Translations under genes and position numbers: made by a program
Shown: one piece after another, positions 1 to 10,108 of the stretch
Layout: every line of letters begins with the position of its first letter
How positions within the stretch are numbered: the first letter of the stretch is position 1
Notes under the pieces: generated by a model
What the model saw: the letters and a program-made list of their open reading frames with translations, nothing else
Database searches by the model: none
Told to the model about the DNA's origin: nothing
DNA from: Chondrocystis sp. NIES-4102
GTDB taxonomy: Bacteria; Cyanobacteriota; Cyanobacteriia; Cyanobacteriales; Xenococcaceae
Assembly (NCBI GenBank): GCA_002368355.1
Contig: AP018281.1
Coordinates: 2,108,001-2,172,000, forward strand
DNA: 64,000 nt
Reading direction: 5' to 3'

Positions 1-1
1 A

Positions 2-193
2 TTGTTTTTATTTTATTATGCAGCTTATACAGGATACCTTATTTTATATACGACTAAAAATAATGAGGTGTTATCTACCTATATTAATATCATGCTATGG
101 TTTGTTTTACCTTTAACGATAATTACTTTAATTACTGTTAGTATTCAAGAAAAAATTGCAGCTAAAAAAAGAAAAGGTAGTGGATCTTTATAA
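2..193 (+). CDS. C-terminal end of a membrane protein, cut by the window edge
   Basis: An open frame enters from the left edge and stops at 191-193. It encodes 63 residues with two hydrophobic stretches (about residues 3-16 and 31-48) and a basic tail rich in Lys (AAKKRKG), as expected for the cytoplasmic end of a membrane protein. The apparent TTG start sits on the window edge, so the true start lies upstream. I do not recognise the family. Only the C-terminus is visible and no function is assigned. Confidence 0.5.
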   Translation: MFLFYYAAYTGYLILYTTKNNEVLSTYINIMLWFVLPLTIITLITVSIQEKIAAKKRKGSGSL

Positions 194-726
194 TTTCTCA
201 TTGAGTAAATACTGTTTGCTATTTGATAATTAATCTTAAAATAGGGTTTGGCTCTTAGCTTTGCAGTTATTAGCTTTTAATTAATGATTGCTCGGTGATT
301 ATTATTACCTATTACCCACTACCTACTACCTATTTATTTTATCTCATCCTCTAGGGCTATCTAACTTCTGACTGCCGATAATTTCCTGAATTGTCCTAAA
401 TAAATTAATCTACTACGGCTATATAAGACATCAACTTAAGCTTAAAAATAATATATATAAGTTAATTAGTAATAGTTTTGCTATCTGAACTAGTTAGATA
501 AGTAGGTAGGTTTAATTAAATATCAAGTGGTTATGGTACTGTTCAATTAACAGCTAACAGATAGGGCGTAAGCAGATTATTAATCGTATATATTTAATAA
601 ATTACCTCTAACTACCTATGATTATTTCTCCTATAAATAAACAACAAAGAAAACCAATAACCATCCTCTTATATATGAGATAAATTCTTATAGCAACGGA
701 ATATAGCCTAGTGCTTCTATTTTAAT
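194..726. other. AT-rich spacer without a recognisable gene
   Basis: About 530 bases between the truncated membrane protein and the 3' end of the cobJ-cbiG gene. A short run of the CTACCTA-type heptamer family lies near 308-333. I saw no tRNA, no clear terminator hairpin and no plausible coding frame on either strand. Confidence 0.5.
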
Positions 727-2568
727 TTAAGTTAAATATCCCCTGGGGGTAATCATCCAGTCTGCATAATTGCGAGTAGTAGTGTTACCTATAATCACCG
801 TAGTTAGCATATCAATGGGGTGATCTAACATATTAGCTAGCGAGGTTAAAGTAACCTGTTCATCATGTCTATATGCCCCGTGGACGATCGCCACAGGAGT
901 ATCTGCTTGACGATGTTGGGCAAAAATAGCTTGGGCGGTAATGATTTGTTGGGTGCGTTGCTGCGATCGCGGATTATAAAGGGCGGTAATAAAATCTCCA
1001 CTAGCTGCTGCGGTAAGACGCTTTTGGATAACATCCCAAGGGGTTAATAAATCACTAAGGCTGATGGCGCAAAAATCGTGCATTAAGGGCGCACCCACTC
1101 GCGAGGCTGCCGACTGTAGGGCTGAAATTCCTGGTATTATTTGTACTTGGGGCGTTTTGCCATCCCAACCAGTTGCTTGTAATTCTTCTAATACTAAACC
1201 TGCCATGCCGTAAATGCCACAATCTCCAGAAGAAATAACGGCGACTGTTAAACCCCATTGGGCTAATTCAATAGCTCGTCTAGCTCTTTGTTGTTCTTGG
1301 GTGATGGGGGAAGATTCGACAATTTGCCCAGATCGCACTAAAGAACTAATTAAATCGGTATAAAGCTTATATCCAATTACTACATCAGCTTCAGTTATGG
1401 CAGTTTTAGCAGCAGGGGTAAGATGTTCTAGGTTTCCTGGTCCAGTGCCAATAAGATATAGTTTGCCTATCCTATTTATATATTCTACTTTAGATTGGGC
1501 AATTGCTACCGTTACTGCTCCTAATTCTGTTTCAGATTTAAATATTTGTTTGGCGACAATTAAGTTTTGTGCAATTTTAATGGCAGCAGCTTCGGCTACA
1601 CTAGGAGTTCCAACTTCTTGCTGGACGATTTGAGAGGGGGTTGGGACTTCTACTTGGTTTAATTCTTCTGCTTTAAATGTTTTTAGCAATAAGTTACGCT
1701 GTTGGCATAATTCCAAAATTCCTACTTCATCGCTTTTTATGTCTATAGTTGCTATACCCGCGATCGCTTGTGTAGCCAGATGATAGGTTTTACAAGTTTC
1801 ATCAATTGCCGTGGCTATTAATTTACTGGATGTGCCTCTTTCACAACCAATACCCACCCACAATACTTTTGGATGCCACTGCACCATAGGATAATCTGAG
1901 GTGGGAGTTATTTTACGTCCTTTAGCACTGATCCAAATACAGGCTTTAGTATTAGGGGTTGGGGAGTCTGAATTATTTAATTTAAATGAATGGTTTGGGG
2001 GTAATTGTTGCTGCCATAAACTCGAACCTGCATCTTGAATTACTTCTATGGTTTCTTGTTTACTAATGGCTGCCATTACCCAATTCCAATTACCATCTCC
2101 CTTTACCCAACCATAGGTATATCCCAAGGTATCGATCGCTGGTAAACCTAAATTATCAGATGCCCCTGTAATAATTGCGGTGGCATTAATCTGACTTGCC
2201 ACTAATTGCGCCAATAAATCTGCTTTTCCCTGATGTCCACTACAAAGACTAATTACATATTTACCTTGGGCATCAATTACAACTACCGCAGGATCTTCAC
2301 TCTTATTTTTTAGTAATGGGGAGATCAACCGTACCACCGCCCCAGCAGCCAAACAAAATATAAAAGCGTTATTTTCTGTCCAAATCTCAGTCAGATGTTC
2401 TCGCAGAGAATTATTGTAATATTGAGCATTATCTTGTTTGCCGACTGATTTAGGCAACCAGAGTTTAATATCAGGGTTTTGAGCTAAAGGTGTTAATATT
2501 TGTGCTGCTTGATGATGAGTAGCGATCGCTGCGATCGGTGTAAACTGATGGAAATAGGAATTATTCAT
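727..2568 (-). CDS. cobJ: CbiG-CobJ fusion: cobalamin biosynthesis protein / precorrin-3B C17-methyltransferase
   Basis: A 613-residue fusion in the corrin-ring branch of vitamin B12 synthesis. The N-terminal ~360 residues resemble CbiG: an N-terminal part with the AAGAVVRLISP and CSGHQGKADLLA segments, then a C-terminal CbiG part around residues 235-345 with the WVGIGCERGTSS segment. CbiG opens the delta-lactone ring in the anaerobic route. Residues ~369-613 form a tetrapyrrole methylase of the CobJ/CbiH type that starts with the SAM-loop IGTGPG and keeps the PGISALQSAA and LYNPRSQQR segments. This fusion order is common in cyanobacteria, which use the early-cobalt pathway. The ATG start at 2568 gives full-length CbiG. 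I saw no riboswitch in front of it, unlike the cobalt genes at 15.5 kb. Confidence 0.93.
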   Translation of the reverse strand: MNNSYFHQFTPIAAIATHHQAAQILTPLAQNPDIKLWLPKSVGKQDNAQYYNNSLREHLTEIWTENNAFIFCLAAGAVVRLISPLLKNKSEDPAVVVIDAQGKYVISLCSGHQGKADLLAQLVASQINATAIITGASDNLGLPAIDTLGYTYGWVKGDGNWNWVMAAISKQETIEVIQDAGSSLWQQQLPPNHSFKLNNSDSPTPNTKACIWISAKGRKITPTSDYPMVQWHPKVLWVGIGCERGTSSKLIATAIDETCKTYHLATQAIAGIATIDIKSDEVGILELCQQRNLLLKTFKAEELNQVEVPTPSQIVQQEVGTPSVAEAAAIKIAQNLIVAKQIFKSETELGAVTVAIAQSKVEYINRIGKLYLIGTGPGNLEHLTPAAKTAITEADVVIGYKLYTDLISSLVRSGQIVESSPITQEQQRARRAIELAQWGLTVAVISSGDCGIYGMAGLVLEELQATGWDGKTPQVQIIPGISALQSAASRVGAPLMHDFCAISLSDLLTPWDVIQKRLTAAASGDFITALYNPRSQQRTQQIITAQAIFAQHRQADTPVAIVHGAYRHDEQVTLTSLANMLDHPIDMLTTVIIGNTTTRNYADWMITPRGYLT

Positions 2569-2945
2569 TATCTAGAGGCTTTTGGTCAACAATCAATATA
2601 ACAGTATTACTTAGCATCCTTTCAATCTTTGTCTTATTAAAGAGGAGTCAGGTAGGAGAGGGGAGTCAGGAGTCAGGTAGGAGAGGGGAGTCAGGAGTCA
2701 GGTAGGAGAGGGGAGTCAGGAGTCAGGAGGTACTAAGGGTTGAGTAATCCCACAAGGGGACAATGAGAGTAATCCCACAAGGGGACAATGAGAGTAAAAA
2801 GTAACGAGTAACGCGCTACTTAATACTTATAAGGAGTCGGTAGTTAGAAGGTAATGTTTATTAAAAACTAAAAGCTAATAGCTAAGAGCTAAAAACTAAA
2901 AACGGTGCATCACTATCTTATTAATCTCCATCAAAGACAAGCAAA
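2569..2945. repeat. Mosaic repeat module in spacer, with two tandem 25-bp arrays
   Basis: The spacer is filled by a composite repeat. From 2647 a 25-bp unit starting GTCAGGTAGGAGAGGGGAG occurs three times in perfect tandem (to 2721), plus 7 bases of a fourth. A different 25-bp unit starting GAGTAATCCCACAAGGGG follows twice in perfect tandem (2742-2766 and 2767-2791). Next come GTAACGAGTAAC and an AAAAGCTAATAGCTAAGAG tail (to about 2905). Parts of the module recur in the same order at 10.5, 15.4 and 21.3 kb. No ORF is present. Confidence 0.9.
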
Positions 2946-3395
2946 TTACTTATTACTTAACTGTTGTTGTAATTTATCCAATTCCTCGCGATCGCGTTTT
3001 AATTCTTGTTCTAATTCTTGTAATTGTTCACGACGAGTTTCTATTTCCAAAGCACGTTGATTTAATTCGAGATTTTGAGCGGTGATTTCTTGTCTCCATT
3101 TCTCCACTTTACTTTGTTCGGTTTCGATAAACTGGGGATTGATGGCGTTTTTAGTCAAATGTTGTTGTAATATGCTTAAAACCCAGTCTTTAGCATCCTG
3201 CACACTAATAATATGTTGATTTGCTTCTGTTTCTACTAGTACCAAAACCCCTGCACCCAAAGAACTTTCTTTAGTCAGAAGTAATGCTTGGGAATTGTCA
3301 ACCTCCCAAACATATTCTGATTCTTGACGAGCAAGTACTTGTAACTGTATATCTCCCGAATTAGGATTAATTTGAACTTGAGCTAAATAAATCAT
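2946..3395 (-). CDS. Conserved-looking protein with C-terminal coiled coil
   Basis: 149 residues. The N-terminal ~90 residues look like a small alpha/beta domain opening with short beta strands (IYLAQVQI, IQLQVLARQ). Residues ~92-147 are charged and heptad-rich with Leu/Glu/Gln/Lys, which predicts a coiled coil. No signal peptide or membrane segment is seen. It lies 54 bases downstream of valS on the same strand, so the two could be co-transcribed. I do not recognise a named family and propose no function. The length, the clean ATG start and the valS-linked position support a real gene. Confidence 0.75.
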   Translation of the reverse strand: MIYLAQVQINPNSGDIQLQVLARQESEYVWEVDNSQALLLTKESSLGAGVLVLVETEANQHIISVQDAKDWVLSILQQHLTKNAINPQFIETEQSKVEKWRQEITAQNLELNQRALEIETRREQLQELEQELKRDREELDKLQQQLSNK

Positions 3396-3449
3396 GGTTT
3401 CTCGGAGTGTTATACACCAATGCAGTAGTAAAAATCATTAATGATAGTG

Positions 3450-6179
3450 CTACTTTAAACGATCTAAACGCTCCCGTAATATTTCTGCTTGTTTTTGAGC
3501 TTCTGCTAAGTCATTTTCTGCTGTTTTGATAACTTCTGCTGGTGCTTTGTTTACAAAACCAGGATTTTTTAATCTTCCACCCAAAGATTTAATCTCTTTT
3601 TCAATTTTTTCTAATTTCTTTTGTAGTTTAGCTTCTAATGCAGCCACGTCAACTAAACCAGTTAAAGGAATCAAAACTTGTACTGTTCCTGTAACTCCTG
3701 CAATTACCTGTCCTGGATCTTCTGTTAGGGTGGGAGTAATAATTAATTCCCCTACTTTTGCCAGATCTTGGATATAGGTTTGTGTGGATTTTAAAAGATC
3801 GGCTTCTGTTTGGCTTTCGGTTTGCAGTATTACTTTAATTTTCTCTCCTGGTTTAATTACCGACTCGGCGCGCAGGTTACGAATAGTACTAATGACCTTA
3901 AACAGTAAATCAAAACTTTGTTCTAATTGAGGATTAATAAACTCTTCTACAACTTCGGGATAGGTTTGCAGGGCGAGAGTTTGTTTTCCTTCTGCTTTAG
4001 TTAAAGTTTGCCAAATTTCTTCGGTAATATGGGGCATAAAGGGATGAAGTAGTGTAAGAATACCTTCTAAAACATAGCCTAATGTTTGCTGTGCAACTTG
4101 GCGAGAGGTTGAAGTTTCATCTTGCCACAGACGGGTTTTTACTAATTCGATGTACCAGTCACAAAAATCATTCCAGATAAATTCGTATAAACCTTTGGCA
4201 GCTTCCCCTAAACCATATACCTCAATATTAGTTCGAGTTTGTTTTACGGTTTGATAATAACGCGATCGCAACCATTGATCTACTAATTCTAGATTGGTTT
4301 CTGGTTTACCTAATTCTTGGGGAGTTTTACCCTTAAGATTCATCATTACAAACCGTGAAGCATTCCACAGTTTATTAGCGAAGTTACGGGAAGCTTCTAC
4401 TGATGCTGATTCTTGTAATTTACGATCATAATCAAAGCTAATATTTTGTCCTGCACCCACAACTTTAGTAATTAGGGTATAACGTAGGGCATCTGCACCA
4501 TATTTATCGATCATTAATAGAGGATCGATACCGTTATTTTTCGACTTGGACATTTTTTGCCCATTTTCATCTAATACTAGCCCGTGAATATAAACATCTG
4601 CAAAGGGCATCTTATCAGTAAAATGTCCTGCCATCATGGTCATACGAGCAACCCAGAAAAAGATGATATCAAAACCTGTAACTAGGGTTGTGGTGGGATA
4701 ATATTTATCTAGATCCGCAGTAGCTTCAGGCCATCCCATAGTCGAAAAGGGCCATAAACCAGAAGAAAACCAAGTATCCAATACATCGGGATCTTGTTCC
4801 AATTGAATATCATTGCCATATTGCGCGATCGCTTTTTCCTTGGCTTGAGCTTCATCATATGCGACAATAAACGGAGTATGATCATTAATCTCGCCCCCCG
4901 TTTCGGAAATGACATACCAAGCTGGTATCTGGTGTCCCCACCATAATTGACGAGAGATACACCAGTCTTTTAACTTAACCAACCAATCACGATATACTTT
5001 CTTCCATCTTTGGGGAACATAATTAGGGGAATTATCCTCATCCAAACAAGATAAAGCTTTACTCGCTAACGGTTCAATTTTGACAAACCATTGGGTAGAT
5101 AATAAAGGTTCTACAGGTACTTTACCGCGATCGCTGAAGGGAACACTATGACGATAAGCTTCAACTTTAACTAAATTGCCCAATTCTTCCAGTTTTTTTA
5201 CTACATTCTCACGCGCCACAAAGCGATCTTGTCCCTGAAACTCCCCTGCATTCTCATTGAGGCTGCCATCCTTATTCATAATATTAATCATCGGCAGGTT
5301 ATGGCGTTTACCCATCTCAAAATCATTAGGATCGTGGGCTGGTGTCACTTTTACACACCCTGTGCCAAATTCAGGCTCGACAAATTCATCCCCAATAATT
5401 GGAATTTCCCTACCAACTATAGGTAGCTTCAAGGTTTTACCAATATATTGCTTATATCTTTCATCTTTGGGGTTAACCGCCACTCCAGTATCCCCCAACA
5501 TCGTCTCAGGGCGAGTCGTTGCCACTTCCAAATAACCACTACCATCACTCAAAGGATAACGGAAATGCCACAGATGCCCATCTACCTCTTGGTTTTCTGC
5601 TTCTAAGTCCGATACAGCCGATAGCGACTCAGGACACCAATTAACCAAATAATTACCACGGTAGATTAACCCTTCCTCATAAAGCTTAATAAAGGCTGTC
5701 TTCACTGCTTGTGACAACCCCTCATCCATCGTAAATCTTTCCCTCGTCCAGTCTGCTGATACCCCCAGACTCTTTAACTGATTAACAATAGTATTGCCAG
5801 ACTCTTCTTTCCACGCCCAAGCCTGTTTTAAATACTCTTCCCTACCAATTTCCTGACGGGTTTTACCTTCGGCTTTAATTTGCTTATCAATGATTGTACT
5901 GACGGCAATACTAGCGTGATCTGTCCCTGGTAGCCACAAGGTATTGCGCCCAATTAAACGATGATATCTAATCAAAGTATCAATCAACGCACTTTCAAAA
6001 GCGTGTCCCATATGTAAACTTCCCGTAACGTTTGGCGGGGGAATTACAATGCAATAAGGTTCGCCAGGATGGTTAGGATCGGCTTTAAATACTTGCTTTG
6101 AGCTCCAGTATTGCTGCCATTTAGCTTCGGTTTGCTTAGGATCGTATTGAGTAGAGAGGTTGGTTTCAGTTGCGGTCAT
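3450..6179 (-). CDS. valS: Valyl-tRNA synthetase
   Basis: A 909-residue class I aminoacyl-tRNA synthetase that charges tRNA-Val in the cytoplasm. The Rossmann-fold signatures are intact: [13 protein letters not shown] with HMGH at residues 56-59, and KMSKS at residues 542-546. Between them lies the editing (CP1) insert with the [16 protein letters not shown] segment typical of ValRS. The C-terminal ~70 residues form the coiled-coil tRNA-binding arm rich in Lys/Glu/Leu. Length and domain order match bacterial ValS. The ATG at 6179 fits the family N-terminus. Confidence 0.98.
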   Translation of the reverse strand: MTATETNLSTQYDPKQTEAKWQQYWSSKQVFKADPNHPGEPYCIVIPPPNVTGSLHMGHAFESALIDTLIRYHRLIGRNTLWLPGTDHASIAVSTIIDKQIKAEGKTRQEIGREEYLKQAWAWKEESGNTIVNQLKSLGVSADWTRERFTMDEGLSQAVKTAFIKLYEEGLIYRGNYLVNWCPESLSAVSDLEAENQEVDGHLWHFRYPLSDGSGYLEVATTRPETMLGDTGVAVNPKDERYKQYIGKTLKLPIVGREIPIIGDEFVEPEFGTGCVKVTPAHDPNDFEMGKRHNLPMINIMNKDGSLNENAGEFQGQDRFVARENVVKKLEELGNLVKVEAYRHSVPFSDRGKVPVEPLLSTQWFVKIEPLASKALSCLDEDNSPNYVPQRWKKVYRDWLVKLKDWCISRQLWWGHQIPAWYVISETGGEINDHTPFIVAYDEAQAKEKAIAQYGNDIQLEQDPDVLDTWFSSGLWPFSTMGWPEATADLDKYYPTTTLVTGFDIIFFWVARMTMMAGHFTDKMPFADVYIHGLVLDENGQKMSKSKNNGIDPLLMIDKYGADALRYTLITKVVGAGQNISFDYDRKLQESASVEASRNFANKLWNASRFVMMNLKGKTPQELGKPETNLELVDQWLRSRYYQTVKQTRTNIEVYGLGEAAKGLYEFIWNDFCDWYIELVKTRLWQDETSTSRQVAQQTLGYVLEGILTLLHPFMPHITEEIWQTLTKAEGKQTLALQTYPEVVEEFINPQLEQSFDLLFKVISTIRNLRAESVIKPGEKIKVILQTESQTEADLLKSTQTYIQDLAKVGELIITPTLTEDPGQVIAGVTGTVQVLIPLTGLVDVAALEAKLQKKLEKIEKEIKSLGGRLKNPGFVNKAPAEVIKTAENDLAEAQKQAEILRERLDRLK

Positions 6180-6411
6180 TTGAACTAGCAGAGGTATGAG
6201 TAGTTAAAGCAATTATTTATTGTATATTCATTGCCGTCACTCTTGCTAATTGGTTACTGGGCTATGAATGCAATTTATTATTTCTGAGTTGTAACTTTCT
6301 TTCTTTTATATCTATTCTTCTATTGATTAGATTAGCTGTCGTATATACAGGCGATGTTAATTGTCTCAAGCAATAGGGAACACTATAAAAGACAAGTTAC
6401 ATTAAAGTAGT

Positions 6412-6915
6412 ATGAGACATACTGAATCAAAAGAACTTAAACTAGAACTATATAAAATAGCAATTGAGACTCGAAACTTTGAAATTAAATTATTTTGGCA
6501 AAGGTCAAATTACTTCCTGGTTTTAAATACATCTATTGCAGTTGGAGCATTTACAAAAGTAGCTGAAAAATCTCAAATTTACTTTTTATTATTGGGAATA
6601 GTTGTTTCATTTTTATGGTTTTTGGTAAATATAGGTAGCAAGTATTGGCAGGTAAGATGGGAATACGAAGTAGCAAAATTAGAAAAAGAAATTAACCAAG
6701 AAATATATCTATTTTCTGCTAATAAAAAAGCAACAGATAATGCGGTTAAAGAATTTCTATCAGGTTATAGACAACAAGATAGTTTTCCAAGTTTATGTGA
6801 CTCTTTTATTTTGGTTAAACCTTCTGTTAGCAAAATAATGATATGTCTTTCTGTAATATTTGTTATTTTTTGGAGCGTAAGTTTCTTTGTAATGATAATA
6901 GATATCTTTGCATAG
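6412..6915 (+). CDS. Small multi-pass membrane protein, RipA/SLATT-like
   Basis: 167 residues with about three hydrophobic helices (residues ~32-47, ~58-77, ~138-164) and a charged cytosolic stretch (~85-125). The segment EIKLFWQRSNYFLVLNTSI before and within the first helix resembles bacterial small membrane proteins annotated as RipA-family octameric proteins. It also resembles the two-helix SLATT effectors found beside nucleotide-signalling defence genes; this is recalled similarity, not a search result. No nucleotidyltransferase or SLOG partner is adjacent. The gene stands alone in an AT-rich patch together with broken genes. Confidence 0.6.
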   Translation: MRHTESKELKLELYKIAIETRNFEIKLFWQRSNYFLVLNTSIAVGAFTKVAEKSQIYFLLLGIVVSFLWFLVNIGSKYWQVRWEYEVAKLEKEINQEIYLFSANKKATDNAVKEFLSGYRQQDSFPSLCDSFILVKPSVSKIMICLSVIFVIFWSVSFFVMIIDIFA

Positions 6916-6984
6916 CCCATACTTTACCTTCAGTGCTAGTTTCACATAATACGATATGAAAGAATATTTAATTATTTAGAAAAT

Positions 6985-7466
6985 CTAGTATTTAATTGTT
7001 TCTAGTTCCTTATTAGCTATCGTCCATAGTTCTCGAATCACACTATCTGTATGCCATGCAATTTCATTATTAAGCGAGGTTATTGCGTAATCATCTTGTT
7101 TATCTTTTATCTCTGGAAAAGACTCCAAAATTGGTTTCATCTGTACATCGCTAATACAGTTATATTCATACTCGTATGAATAACATTCTTTCCAAAAAGT
7201 ATAAGTCATTTCGTGTATTTTGATGATCTTTTCAAAAGCTTTTTTTTCTCTTGAATTCTTTATTTGTCTAAAGGCATATATTAAATCGGCAACTAAATTA
7301 CCATATTCATTTTGATTAATACCTACTTCTGTTTTAGCCTGAAGTTTATCTAGCACTTTTTTAGTTTCTAATGCTTCTTCACTAGTTCCACAAGAGCTTA
7401 ATGTAATACAGATGACAAAAAAATAAATATATTTTTAACTGTAGCCAGCAATATTTTGCTTTTCAT
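6985..7466 (-). pseudogene. Small lipoprotein gene with a -1 frameshift in its signal peptide
   Basis: The intact part (from a GTG at 7356 to the stop at 6985) encodes 123 residues. Reading the same frame upstream gives a hydrophobic core and a lipobox, YFFVICITLSSCGTSEEAL, but this frame hits TAA at 7435-7437 without an ATG. In the next frame an ATG at 7466 starts MKSKILLATVK. One extra A in the A-run at 7432-7436 would join the two into a normal lipoprotein signal peptide and a ~160-residue protein. The mature part is mostly helical and I do not recognise it. Either the gene is newly inactivated, or the run is a sequencing error, or expression needs slippage. Confidence 0.6.
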
Positions 7467-7629
7467 AATGGTATTTCCTACTATAATTTTAATAGTGCGA
7501 CTATACTAGTATTCCCCTTATCAATAAAATAATTACAGTATCCTGTGATGTTGCTTTATAGCTTTTATAGATATAAATAGCTATCGAACGTAGTTTTATA
7601 AATTTGCTAAATAACTATTTGCTATTCTA

Positions 7630-7875
7630 TTAAGATAAATATTTTTTGAATGTGATTGCCATCATTATTGGATCATTTAATAAACTATAAAAATTAAGTT
7701 CATCATGGAGAAAATAAAAAACATTACTCGCTTCAGCTAAAGCAATCAATTCTTTTTGAGAAGGATATGGTAGTATTTGTATATTTGTATATAATTTTTC
7801 CTCCAAGAGTAATCTTTCCTCATCGGAGAGAGATTGAATAACTTGATATATGGATTCAATAAGTTGGGTATTCAT
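7630..7875 (-). CDS. Small antitoxin-like protein
   Basis: 81 residues from an ATG at 7875. The N-terminal half, ending in QSLSDEERLLLEEKL, is a motif I associate with many short cyanobacterial proteins located beside PIN or RelE toxins, so an antitoxin role is plausible. The C-terminal half matches nothing I know and may be degenerate. No toxin gene is adjacent. The nearest neighbours are a frameshifted lipoprotein gene and a HicB remnant, so this could be an orphan or decaying antitoxin. Confidence 0.5.
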   Translation of the reverse strand: MNTQLIESIYQVIQSLSDEERLLLEEKLYTNIQILPYPSQKELIALAEASNVFYFLHDELNFYSLLNDPIMMAITFKKYLS

Positions 7876-8055
7876 TTAATCATTACACTTAGTTACTTCA
7901 TCTTAAATGTAAATATTTTTTGTATAAATGTTGAAATGTTTAACAGGATAAAAAGAGCGGTCGCCTTAAAGATTATTTTATAAATTATCCTTTAAAAGAA
8001 TACAAAATAAATCTTTACGTATCAAATTACTATTGCGTGGAGTCAAGAAGATTAA

Positions 8056-8226
8056 TGTTATTTAACTCCTCTCCCCGATTTTGCTGAAGAAGTTATGCAG
8101 CCTGTGACTCATGGAGATACTTGTCAGGCAGCTTTGCAACATGGCTTAGAAGTAATGGAAGAATTAATTTTACATTTACAAGCAGAAGGTAAATCTTTAC
8201 TAGTCGCTAAGTTAGTTTCAGCCTAA
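8056..8226 (+). pseudogene. HicB-family antitoxin remnant, N-terminus lost
   Basis: A 56-codon open stretch with no proper start (the only early in-frame ATG is at 8095). It reads LPDFAEEVMQPVTHGDT, then ALQHGLEVMEELILHL and AEGKSL before a TAA at 8224-8226. This is the recognisable middle and end of HicB-type antitoxins, whose usual core has a Leu-Pro-Asp/Glu-Phe segment, a T-x-G-x-T segment and an EALELLIE-type helix. The N-terminal strand of the fold is missing and no HicA toxin is visible. It looks like the residue of a lost toxin-antitoxin pair. Confidence 0.6.
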
Positions 8227-8351
8227 TCTAATTTTATTATAATGGGTTTAGTTTAAGCGCGATCGCACTTGTCAAACATATTAAGAAAAAGCGATCGCAT
8301 TATAATATTGCAACAGCATCAATTTTTTAAGCTCAATATCTATATCTACTA

Positions 8352-9788
8352 TTAATTATCTTCGTCTTTTTTACCTTTCTTTTTACTTTCAGGAAGATCA
8401 ATAAATACTCTTTGATCAGCTTCCACTCCCTCAAGAATTTGGGTTTTATCACCTAAATATAATCCTACTTTCACTGGTTTAAATTCTGGCTGATTATTTT
8501 CCCCAGGTATCATAACTCCCTGTTCACCATTTTCTGTAAAGATGGCTACAGTAGGTACAACTAAACTATCATTTAATTCCTGACCTAAAAAAGTTAGATC
8601 TGCATTCATTTTAGAACGTAAAACATCTTGTCCTGTAAGTAAGTTAACCCTAACTTCAAAGGAGGTAACATTTTCCTTAACTACTGCTTCAGGGGCAATA
8701 CGTTTGATCTCCCCCATAAACTCTTTATCGGGATAAGCATCAGCTATAATTTTAGCTTTTTGTCCTGGTTTTAATTGACCAACATCTAATTCTGGAACTT
8801 CGGCAACTACTTCTAATCCTTGAGCTAAGGCTAAAATAGAGTTGGCAGAAGCTGAGGCGGTGCTAGAGCCTGAAGTACTAGGAGCAACATATGCGCCTTC
8901 TACAGCGTATCTTTGGGTAACAATGCCATCAAAAGGTGCTTTAACAATACTATCTGCATATTGTATTTGGGACTGTTCTAAAGAGGCGGAAGCTTTTTCT
9001 AGGGAGGCTTCTAAGGCTGCTACTTCATCCCCTGCGGTTGCTTGTCTTTGCTGTAGGGCAATTTTAGCCTCATTGATTTCTGCTTGGATTTGAGCTATTT
9101 CTGAACCACCAGTACTTTGTAACTGTGCTAGTTTCTGACGTAATTCGCTTATACTAGACTGAGCATTTTGATAACTGTTGTTTACTTCATCAAAGGTATC
9201 CTGAGCTATACCTCCTTGTTGTAAGAGATATTGGTTACGTTTTACTCGCTCTTGTGCTAGCTTTAATTGAGATTCGGCGGATTTAATTTGTGCTTTTGTT
9301 TGTTCGATATCTGTGGGAATTCTACTCTGAGCTTGGGCTAATCTTGCTTCTGCTTGTCTTAATCTAGCCTCTGCTTGAGCAATTTCGGCATTCACTTTGG
9401 CTCTTCCTTCCCCAAAACTCGCCTGAGTTTGTTTTAAGTCTGCTTGCGCCTGAGAGGTTTGGTTAGCAAGTTCGGTATTTTCCATAATTGCTAAAGTTTG
9501 ACCTACTTTAACGCGATCGCCTTGTTCTACTAATAGTTTAACTAGTCTACCAGGTTCTTTAGGACTAACATTAACGCTTTTTATAGGTTCAATTCTGCCA
9601 CTAGCTTCGATTTCGACATTTAAATCTTCTGCTTTTACAGGTACAGTTAAAGCATTTAGGTCTATTTTGGGTTTGGAGTTTTGAATAATTCTATAACTAG
9701 TAAACCCAATTAATGTTAAGCAAAGTGCTACTAATCCTGTAACTGCAACTGGATAATGTTTGGAATTACGATTTACCGCTAGTTTCAT
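8352..9788 (-). CDS. HlyD-family periplasmic adaptor subunit (orphan)
   Basis: A membrane-fusion protein linking an inner-membrane exporter to an outer-membrane channel. From the ATG at 9788 (478 residues) there is one N-terminal membrane helix (VALCLTLIGFTSY). A lipoyl/barrel-sandwich half follows (GRIEPIKSVNVSPKEPGRL), then a long Ala/Gln-rich coiled coil, the second lipoyl half (IVKAPFDGIVTQRYAVEGAYV) and beta-barrel domains. A TTG at 9872 in frame would add 28 residues, so the start is uncertain. No ABC or RND partner lies beside it. Its membrane helix resembles that of the second adaptor at 57.3 kb (LTTLGFTSY), which suggests the two are distant paralogs. Confidence 0.9.
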   Translation of the reverse strand: MKLAVNRNSKHYPVAVTGLVALCLTLIGFTSYRIIQNSKPKIDLNALTVPVKAEDLNVEIEASGRIEPIKSVNVSPKEPGRLVKLLVEQGDRVKVGQTLAIMENTELANQTSQAQADLKQTQASFGEGRAKVNAEIAQAEARLRQAEARLAQAQSRIPTDIEQTKAQIKSAESQLKLAQERVKRNQYLLQQGGIAQDTFDEVNNSYQNAQSSISELRQKLAQLQSTGGSEIAQIQAEINEAKIALQQRQATAGDEVAALEASLEKASASLEQSQIQYADSIVKAPFDGIVTQRYAVEGAYVAPSTSGSSTASASANSILALAQGLEVVAEVPELDVGQLKPGQKAKIIADAYPDKEFMGEIKRIAPEAVVKENVTSFEVRVNLLTGQDVLRSKMNADLTFLGQELNDSLVVPTVAIFTENGEQGVMIPGENNQPEFKPVKVGLYLGDKTQILEGVEADQRVFIDLPESKKKGKKDEDN

Positions 9789-10108
9789 TGATATATTATT
9801 ATTATTTCCTAATCGAGAGGTTTTAATTGACCCAAGTTTGACAATTAATTTACTTTTCGCGCTTGTGATCAAGTAGTAAAGACATCACCACTAACTTTAG
9901 ACTCTTAATATATGTTAACTTTATTTAACCTTGATTAGCTTATGAATCGTTAATTAGTAAGATTTTTTGAAATCCCTATCTATCTTTTGTCAATAGTGGT
10001 AATACCTATAATTGATTGAGATTTAGTAACTATCAAGGTATTTATTGCCACTCAACCTCTCCATCGGGTTAATATTTTCCCATTGAGCATACATATTCAG
10101 CAATATCC

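Noticed and set aside
2642-2800. CRISPR-like array of 25-bp repeats
   Set aside because: The units abut directly without unique spacers and there are no cas genes. They are simple tandem repeats.
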